Below are positions 58,950 through 64,000 of a DNA stretch of 64,000 nt, one piece after another; within the stretch, counting starts at the first letter, position 1; the number at the start of each line of letters is the position of its first letter. The stretch is from Vibrio ichthyoenteri ATCC 700023 (GTDB taxonomy: Bacteria; Pseudomonadota; Gammaproteobacteria; Enterobacterales; Vibrionaceae), in the NCBI RefSeq assembly GCF_000222605.1, contig NZ_AFWF01000031.1:25717-89716 (forward strand), written 5' to 3'. The position numbers and the translations under genes were made by a program. The notes beneath the pieces are model-generated. The model was given only the letters and a program-made list of their open reading frames with translations, did not search any database and had not been told where the DNA came from.

Positions 58950-59080
58950 TTGTATAGGTTAATAATTTGTTGCATGTCGTTGGGGTTAGTGCTAGTTTCA
59001 GACTCATTATGGGAGGAGCCCATGTTACTGAACGTATGAATAACGCGATCGGTTAAATTAAGTACAGGGAGTGGTAGCGC

Positions 59081-59851
59081 ATGAATGAAGTACCAGCGCT
59101 TAATATCAAAAATCTGCATAAAACATTTGGCCAAAACCAAGTATTGAAAGGGATCTCTTTAGAAGCTCATAAAGGCGATGTTATTTCAATTATTGGTTCA
59201 TCTGGGTCTGGAAAAAGCACCTTCCTTCGCTGTATCAATCTGCTTGAAACGCCAACTGCCGGTGAAATTTGGGTCAATGGAGAATTGATCGAAATGAAAA
59301 ATGGCCGCGCCGGAGAGGCCATTCCTGCCAATGATAAACAGGTTCAACGCATCCGCTCTCGCTTGGCGATGGTGTTTCAAGGGTTTAACCTTTGGTCACA
59401 CATGACCGTGCTTGAAAATGTGATTGAAGCGCCAATTCACGTACTTGGAGTCGCGAAAGCACAAGCGATTGAAAATGCCGAGCTAATCTTAAAGAAAGTG
59501 GGCTTGTATGAGCGCAAAGATTACTACCCTGGCCATCTTTGCGGCGGGCAGCAGCAACGAGCCGCGATCGCTCGCGCACTGGCGGTTGATCCTGAGGTTA
59601 TGTTGTTTGATGAGCCAACATCGGCCCTAGACCCTGAGCTAGTCGGTGAAGTGTTAGGAGTGATGCGAGATCTTGCGGAAGAGGGTCGTACCATGTTGGT
59701 TGTGACACATGAAATGGCCTTTGCTCGCGACGTTTCCAATCATGTGATGTTTTTGCACCAAGGATTGGTGGAAGAGCAAGGCAATCCGACCGAGCTATTT
59801 ACTAATCCCGAGTCAGAACGGCTTCAACAATTTATCTCGTCAATTTATTAG
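59081..59851 (+). CDS. Amino-acid ABC transporter ATPase, HisP/ArtP type
   Basis: 256-aa ATPase of a polar (basic) amino-acid importer. Walker A IIGSSGSGKSTFLRCIN near 37-53, Q-loop MVFQGFNLW, signature LCGGQQQRAAIARAL (Cys in place of Ser), Walker B VMLFDEPTSALDPEL and VTHEM. The insert GEAIPANDKQVQRIRSRLAM is typical of the HisP/AotP branch. First gene of a four-gene transporter unit with the binding protein and two permeases. Confidence 0.93.
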   Translation: MNEVPALNIKNLHKTFGQNQVLKGISLEAHKGDVISIIGSSGSGKSTFLRCINLLETPTAGEIWVNGELIEMKNGRAGEAIPANDKQVQRIRSRLAMVFQGFNLWSHMTVLENVIEAPIHVLGVAKAQAIENAELILKKVGLYERKDYYPGHLCGGQQQRAAIARALAVDPEVMLFDEPTSALDPELVGEVLGVMRDLAEEGRTMLVVTHEMAFARDVSNHVMFLHQGLVEEQGNPTELFTNPESERLQQFISSIY

Positions 59852-59966
59852 CCATGAAAGGCGACCCCTTTCACGGCGGCTTTAAAGAGCCAACGCAACA
59901 CAACATAAGCAATATAAAAAAAGTAATACAACATCGAATAAGTAAAACAATCACAGGAGTATGGAA

Positions 59967-60734
59967 ATGAAAAAGTGGTTAGTGGTAGCGGCACTTGCAG
60001 CTACAACAGTAACAGGTATGGCCCAAGCGAAAGAATGGAAAACGGTTCGTTTTGGTATTGAAGGTGCTTACCCTCCGTTTAGCTGGACAGAAGCGGATGG
60101 CTCACTGAAAGGCTTTGATGTCGATATGGCCAATGCTTTGTGCCAAGAAATGGAAGTGAAATGTAAGATCGTACCGCAAGATTGGGACGGCATCATTCCT
60201 TCACTGTTGGCACGTAAATATGACGCAATTATCGCCGCGATGTCTATCACTGAAGAGCGTAAAAAGAAAATCGATTTCACGGGTAAATACGCCCTTATTC
60301 CAAACAATTTTATTGCCAAAAAAGATGCCGATTTAAACTTTGATAATCTTGCTGGTGTGAAAATTGGTGTGCAGCGCGCAACAACGCACGACAAATACCT
60401 AACGGATAACTACGAAGATGTAGAAATTGTGCGTTATGGCTCATTTGATGAAGCGTATCTTGATCTCGCCAACGGTCGTATTGCTGCGGTATTGGGTGAT
60501 GCATCAGCGTTAGAAGAAGGTGTACTGAATGCTAAAGGCGGAGACGCCTATGAATTTGTTGGTCCTTCGTTAACTGATCCTAAATGGTTCGGTGAAGGCT
60601 TTGGCATTGCTGTTCGCAAACAAGACAAAGATCTGACGGAAAAACTTGATGCAGCGATTCTTTCTCTACGTGAGAAAGGTGTATATCAAGAGATCGCGGC
60701 AAAATACTTCAACTATGATGTTTATGGTCAGTAA
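59967..60734 (+). CDS. Periplasmic basic amino-acid-binding protein
   Basis: Substrate-binding protein of the importer. I choose the ATG at 59967, eight bases after GGAG; the ATG at 59961 is too close. 255 aa with signal peptide KKWLVVAALAATTVTGMAQA. SBP_bac_3 domain: VRFGIEGAYPPFSWTEADGS, KGFDVDMANALC, AAMSITEERKKKIDFTGKY, VGVQRATTH-like KIGVQRATTHDKYL. The pattern is that of lysine/arginine/ornithine or histidine binders (HisJ/ArgT/ArtJ); the exact ligand is not resolved. Confidence 0.9.
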   Translation: MKKWLVVAALAATTVTGMAQAKEWKTVRFGIEGAYPPFSWTEADGSLKGFDVDMANALCQEMEVKCKIVPQDWDGIIPSLLARKYDAIIAAMSITEERKKKIDFTGKYALIPNNFIAKKDADLNFDNLAGVKIGVQRATTHDKYLTDNYEDVEIVRYGSFDEAYLDLANGRIAAVLGDASALEEGVLNAKGGDAYEFVGPSLTDPKWFGEGFGIAVRKQDKDLTEKLDAAILSLREKGVYQEIAAKYFNYDVYGQ

Positions 60735-60764
60735 TTTGAATGTATACCAAGCTCATTAAGCTTT

Positions 60765-60855
60765 TGACCATTCTGACTTATTCTTGAATGGTCACTGATT
60801 GATGTCGCTTGGTGCTCGCGGCCGTTGGCTTGTTCCTAGAAGTCGCTAACGGCCG
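60765..60855 (+). other. Two intercistronic hairpins after the binding-protein gene
   Basis: TGACCATTC/GAATGGTCA (60765-60773 and 60786-60794) and CGGCCGTTGGC/GCTAACGGCCG (60819-60829 and 60845-60855, one mismatch). Neither has a T-run. Placed between the binding-protein and permease genes, they fit the usual pattern of protecting upstream mRNA so that the binding protein is made in excess. Confidence 0.55.
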
Positions 60856-60883
60856 ATTTAAGTCTAGGGACAGGAACTTACCT

Positions 60884-61624
60884 ATGCTGGATCTTCAAGG
60901 ATATGAAGCCTCAATTCTAAAGGGGGCAGTGGTAACAATTGAAGTCGCACTGCTTTCATTGTTGCTTGCGATGATTTTAGGCATGTTGGGGGCGTTAGCG
61001 AAGCTCGCGCCTTATCGTTTTGCCAGAGCCATCGCTACGCTATACACCACCATCATTCGCGGAATTCCAGATCTCGTCCTGATGATGCTTATCTTTTTTG
61101 GTGGGCAAATCTTGCTCAACAACAGTTTGTACTCGATCAACGAATGGCTCAATGAGTGGTTTACCTCAAGCGATCCAAACCATGAGTGGACAGCCTACTT
61201 ACCAGATTACATTGATGTGAGCCCGTTTGTTGCTGGCGTTTTGACGATCGGATTTATCTTCGGCGCTTATATGACTGAGACCTTCCGTGGTGCGATTATG
61301 GCTGTCGACAAGGGGGAACTTGAAGCGGCTAAGGCCTACGGAATGAGTTCAACTTTGGCGTTTCGTCGTATTTTGTTCCCGCAGATGGTGCGCCATGCGT
61401 TGCCTGGTTTTGGCAACAATTGGTTGGTGCTGCTAAAGACGACAGCGCTGGTTTCAATCATCGGCCTTGAAGACATGGTGCGTGTGAGCGCTTTAGCTGC
61501 AGGGTCAACCAAAATGCCATTTACCTTTTACATGGCAGTGGCAGTGATATTCCTATTTTTTACCAGTGTATCGACCGGCTTACTTAAGCTAGTTGAACGC
61601 AAGTTTAGTATTCATGCGAGGTAG
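60884..61624 (+). CDS. Amino-acid ABC transporter permease, HisQ/ArtQ type
   Basis: 246 aa from MLDLQGYEASILKGAVVTIE; AGGAA lies eight bases before this ATG. A longer frame from 60809 would cross a strong hairpin and lacks family similarity. Five membrane helices and the permease signature EAAKAYGMSSTLAFRRILFPQM, which contacts the ATPase. It carries an extra loop (LNEWFTSSDPNHEWTAYLPD) also seen in AotQ-like proteins. The second permease follows by 3 bp. Confidence 0.92.
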   Translation: MLDLQGYEASILKGAVVTIEVALLSLLLAMILGMLGALAKLAPYRFARAIATLYTTIIRGIPDLVLMMLIFFGGQILLNNSLYSINEWLNEWFTSSDPNHEWTAYLPDYIDVSPFVAGVLTIGFIFGAYMTETFRGAIMAVDKGELEAAKAYGMSSTLAFRRILFPQMVRHALPGFGNNWLVLLKTTALVSIIGLEDMVRVSALAAGSTKMPFTFYMAVAVIFLFFTSVSTGLLKLVERKFSIHAR

Positions 61625-61627
61625 AAA

Positions 61628-62305
61628 ATGGACTTTTCTCTCATAATTGAAAGCTTACCGATCTATTTTGAAGGCTTGTGGACCACCTTTTGGCTGGTGA
61701 GTTTGGCTCTGATCATCGGTTTAAGCGTGGCGATACCTCTGGCGATTGCACGTAATAGTCACAACTATTTTTTAATGGCTCCAAGTTGGGCGTTTATTTA
61801 CTTTTTCCGCGGTACCCCGTTATTGGTGCAACTGTACTTAATTTACTACGGCATGGATCAGTTTTTCCCAGTTAAAGATACGTTGTGGGAACATGCCTGG
61901 TTTTGTGCTTTAGTGGCGTTTGTCATGAATACATCAGCTTATACTGCTGAAATTATTCGTGGTGCCATTAATGGTTTGCCAAAAGGTGAGGTGGAAGCGG
62001 CAAAAGCTTATGGGATGAGCCCAGCTAAAACCTACCGCCGTATTATCTTACCAAGCGCTTTACGTCGTGCGCTTCCCGCTTACAGTAATGAAGTTATCTT
62101 CATGCTACATGGCAGCGCGGTGGCAGGTATTGTGACCATATTGGACCTGACAGGGGCGGCTCGTTTAGTCAATTCTCGTTATTACGCACCGTTTGAATCA
62201 TTTTTAACCGCCGGTCTTTTCTATATGGCGCTTACCTTCATCATTCTGTGGGTGTTTAAAAATGCTGAGAAGAAATTTTTGGCGTATCTGCGGCCACTTT
62301 CTTAG
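61628..62305 (+). CDS. Amino-acid ABC transporter permease, HisM/ArtM type
   Basis: 225-aa second permease of the importer, with about five membrane helices (LIIESLPIYFEGLWTTFWLV at the start) and the EAA loop EAAKAYGMSPAKTYRRIILPSA. Last gene of the unit; a terminator follows. Confidence 0.93.
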   Translation: MDFSLIIESLPIYFEGLWTTFWLVSLALIIGLSVAIPLAIARNSHNYFLMAPSWAFIYFFRGTPLLVQLYLIYYGMDQFFPVKDTLWEHAWFCALVAFVMNTSAYTAEIIRGAINGLPKGEVEAAKAYGMSPAKTYRRIILPSALRRALPAYSNEVIFMLHGSAVAGIVTILDLTGAARLVNSRYYAPFESFLTAGLFYMALTFIILWVFKNAEKKFLAYLRPLS

Positions 62306-62327
62306 GTTATCTTGTCGATTCAAAATC

Positions 62328-62359
62328 AAAGAGCCTCTCTTAAAGAAGGCTCTTTTTTA
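62328..62359 (+). terminator. Terminator of the amino-acid ABC unit
   Basis: AAAGAGCC and GGCTCTTT pair over a 12-nt loop (itself CTCTTAAAGA-like), followed by TTTAT. Confidence 0.82.
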
Positions 62360-62394
62360 TGCTAGACGATGTTTACGGTAATAAGCGTAAATGA

Positions 62395-63168
62395 TTACAT
62401 CCCCTTGAATAAGCTTTGTTGTGCGCGACTCACGGGTAACTTATGTTGCTGCATTAAAACAAACATGCGACCGGTAAAATCCTTACTGACCTTTTCAATA
62501 GCGGCCACTCTTACTACGGTCGAACGATGAATTTTCCAAAACTCTTCGGGATTGAGTTGAGTCAGCAGCTCTTTAAGAGGGGTGCGAATGAGGTATTCAC
62601 GATTTTCATCGGTGTAAATTGAGACGTATTTTTCCTCTGCTTTAAAGTAGATGACATCGCTGACTGAGATGAGGTGTATATCTTCTCCATGAGAGGCTTT
62701 AAGCCACGTTAGGTACTGAGGTTGAGGCGATGATAATTGGCTAATATGTGTCAATAGCTGGCTAATGTCGGGCGTGGGATGAGCGATTGTTTGACGTTTA
62801 AGTCGTTGCTTGAGCTTATCGCAGCAGCTTTCCAACCGATCTTCATTTAATGGTTTAAGTAAATAATCGACCGCGTTGTGTTCAAAGGCTTGGATGGCGT
62901 ATTCATCATAAGCAGTAACGAATACCACAAGGGGTTGATAATCATTTTTTCTCAATGCTTTTGCCACAGACATACCGTCAAGTTCAGGCATACGAATATC
63001 AAGAAAAACCACATCGGGTTTTAACATGATGATTTCGGTTAAAGCTTGTTGACCATCGCTACAGCTGGCGACGACATCCAGCTCAGGCCAAACTTCAGCA
63101 AGGCTTTTATCGAGATGATGACGCAAAAGAGCTTCATCGTCGGCAATAATGGCGGTGAAAGATGTCAT
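62395..63168 (-). CDS. LytTR family response regulator
   Basis: 257-aa two-component regulator. Receiver domain (about 5-120) with acidic pocket ADDE, phospho-acceptor D57 ([13 protein letters not shown]) and [12 protein letters not shown]. The C-terminal LytTR DNA-binding domain (about 155-255) has [34 protein letters not shown] and [10 protein letters not shown]. It overlaps the upstream kinase by four bases (ATGA). Targets cannot be deduced; such regulators (BtsR/YpdB type) often control nutrient uptake genes. Confidence 0.92.
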   Translation of the reverse strand: MTSFTAIIADDEALLRHHLDKSLAEVWPELDVVASCSDGQQALTEIIMLKPDVVFLDIRMPELDGMSVAKALRKNDYQPLVVFVTAYDEYAIQAFEHNAVDYLLKPLNEDRLESCCDKLKQRLKRQTIAHPTPDISQLLTHISQLSSPQPQYLTWLKASHGEDIHLISVSDVIYFKAEEKYVSIYTDENREYLIRTPLKELLTQLNPEEFWKIHRSTVVRVAAIEKVSKDFTGRMFVLMQQHKLPVSRAQQSLFKGM

Positions 63169-64000
63169 AGTGGTCGAGAATCCTTACCTATAGGAATGGA
63201 AATAGTGACGCAAAAGCCGCCGTTCTCTGGTTGGGTTATATCAACATGGCCTTGTTGAGCATACAAACCTTTAACGCGTTGCTTAATGTTGTTTAAGGCG
63301 ACGCCATGGCCTTTTGTTATCGCGGAATCGCTCAAACCAATGCCGTTGTCCTTGACTTGAATTTTTAGCTTTTCTTGGTGCTCGGAAAATGAAATGTTGA
63401 TGGTGCCACCAGCCTTTTTGGGTTCAATGCCGTGTTTGATGGCGTTTTCCACCAACGGTTGGATAAGCATTGGCGGTAGTGGGACGTAAGTGAGTTTATC
63501 ATCGACACTAATGTCGAACTTGAGCCGTTCATCGAGGCGAATTTTTTGAATTGCCAAATAGGCACTTAATTGACGGATTTCATCATCCACTGTGGTTTGC
63601 GATAAGCGTGAGTTAGCCAAAGTAGTGCGCAGTAGTTCAGTTAGTTTCTCAAGCATCATGCGAGACTTATCAACATCTTGCGTCATCAAAGCGCTGATAT
63701 TCGCTAAGGTGTTGAATAAAAAATGAGGTTCAATCTGGCTTTGCATCTGCATCAGTTGGCTGAGAATAAGTGCTTTTTCCTGTTCGGCTTGCTTGCGCTT
63801 GGTTTCTTCTAATAACTTATCGGCAATCATCATCTGTTCGCGGTTGTAGAAATAGTAAAAACACATCAAAGAGAAGATGATGCCTAGCATTACAACGGGC
63901 AGCAGATCGGAGAGGTTGGAACCAAGGTAAGTATTCAACCAAAACCACGCATTCAGTGAACCTAATAGGATTGAAAACGTCAGCGAAATCATGGTTTCAA
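63165..64000 (-). CDS. LytS-type sensor histidine kinase, 5' end outside window
   Basis: Membrane histidine kinase paired with the LytTR regulator. The frame stays open past the Met at 63992 to the right edge, so the N-terminus is probably missing. Visible: two helices (about 1-48), a coiled segment ([20 protein letters not shown]), the His_kinase domain with [15 protein letters not shown] (H90 from the visible Met), and an ATPase domain with [14 protein letters not shown] and VKDNGIGLS. No GAF or 5TM-5TMR LYT domain is seen in the visible part. Confidence 0.9.
   Translation of the reverse strand, partial: ETMISLTFSILLGSLNAWFWLNTYLGSNLSDLLPVVMLGIIFSLMCFYYFYNREQMMIADKLLEETKRKQAEQEKALILSQLMQMQSQIEPHFLFNTLANISALMTQDVDKSRMMLEKLTELLRTTLANSRLSQTTVDDEIRQLSAYLAIQKIRLDERLKFDISVDDKLTYVPLPPMLIQPLVENAIKHGIEPKKAGGTINISFSEHQEKLKIQVKDNGIGLSDSAITKGHGVALNNIKQRVKGLYAQQGHVDITQPENGGFCVTISIPIGKDSRPL

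Larger units (their letters stand above)
58426..59080. other. DUF3360/amino-acid ABC transporter divergent intergenic region
   Basis: 655 bp, strongly AT-rich in 58700-58960. No supported gene; short frames at 58704-58886 and 58937-59140 (minus) look spurious. It contains an FNR-like box (58646-58659) and ARG-box-like sites (58913-58949). A long untranslated leader of about 130 nt may precede the ABC ATPase gene. Confidence 0.5.

Noticed and set aside
60809-60883. Longer start for the first amino-acid permease
   Set aside because: The added 25 residues are unlike the family and run through an intercistronic hairpin; the ATG at 60884 has a good ribosome site.

Overview
The window looks like part of the larger chromosome of a Vibrio species (Gammaproteobacteria, Vibrionaceae). 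Supporting signs are the ald/lrp/ftsK/dsbB/nhaB/fadR order, a FadR with the Vibrio-type insertion, CsiV next to Mfd, a PlzB-like PilZ protein, a VC1899-type DUF1887 protein, and the comEC-msbA-lpxK-ycaR-kdsB run. Most genes are core housekeeping genes. I see no prophage, insertion sequence, tRNA, rRNA or CRISPR array.

Layout. 1-4117: acetate overflow genes ackA and pta (pta is cut by the left edge) and divergent yfbV. 4443-9556: alanine dehydrogenase, Lrp and FtsK. 9878-13547: DsbB, NhaB and FadR. 13643-18288: a nitric-oxide/nitrosative-stress block (norR, hcp, hcr). norR is split by a frameshift, while the hcp promoter still shows a sigma-54 site and paired NorR-type sites. 18441-19610: a stand-alone CARF-nuclease-like DUF1887 protein. 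19761-21752: a chemoreceptor. 21974-28159: a hinT, COG3014 lipoprotein, ycfL, lpoB, thiK, ycfP, ndh series, like the E. coli cluster but without nagZ. 28294-33922: an acetyltransferase, then plzB-like, mfd and csiV. 34099-37230: lolCDE. 37437-44007: a DUF2062 gene head to head with comEC, then msbA, lpxK, ycaR and kdsB. 44119-48955: the stress kinase operon prkA(yeaG)-yeaH-spoVR(ycgB). 49291-52925: a MipA/OmpV protein, YfbU, a periplasmic Ntn-hydrolase, then pflA. 53075-58425: an LpxR-like protein, pflB and a DUF3360 membrane protein. 59081-62305: an arginine/histidine-type amino-acid ABC transporter. 62395-64000: a LytTR response regulator and its histidine kinase (cut by the right edge).

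How the genes work together. Several units serve low-oxygen life: pflA/pflB, ackA/pta, hcp/hcr, and FNR-type boxes before norR and ndh, plus a near-match before the DUF3360 gene. Another set builds the envelope: lolCDE, msbA, lpxK, kdsB, lpoB, csiV and lpxR-like.

The most interesting items are the broken norR beside its apparently intact target promoter, the DUF1887/Card1-type protein without CRISPR nearby, the 43-bp tandem repeats and related pyrimidine-rich repeats between convergent genes, a DUF3360 transporter-like gene where focA would be expected, and paired perfect hairpins at the prkA-yeaH junction.
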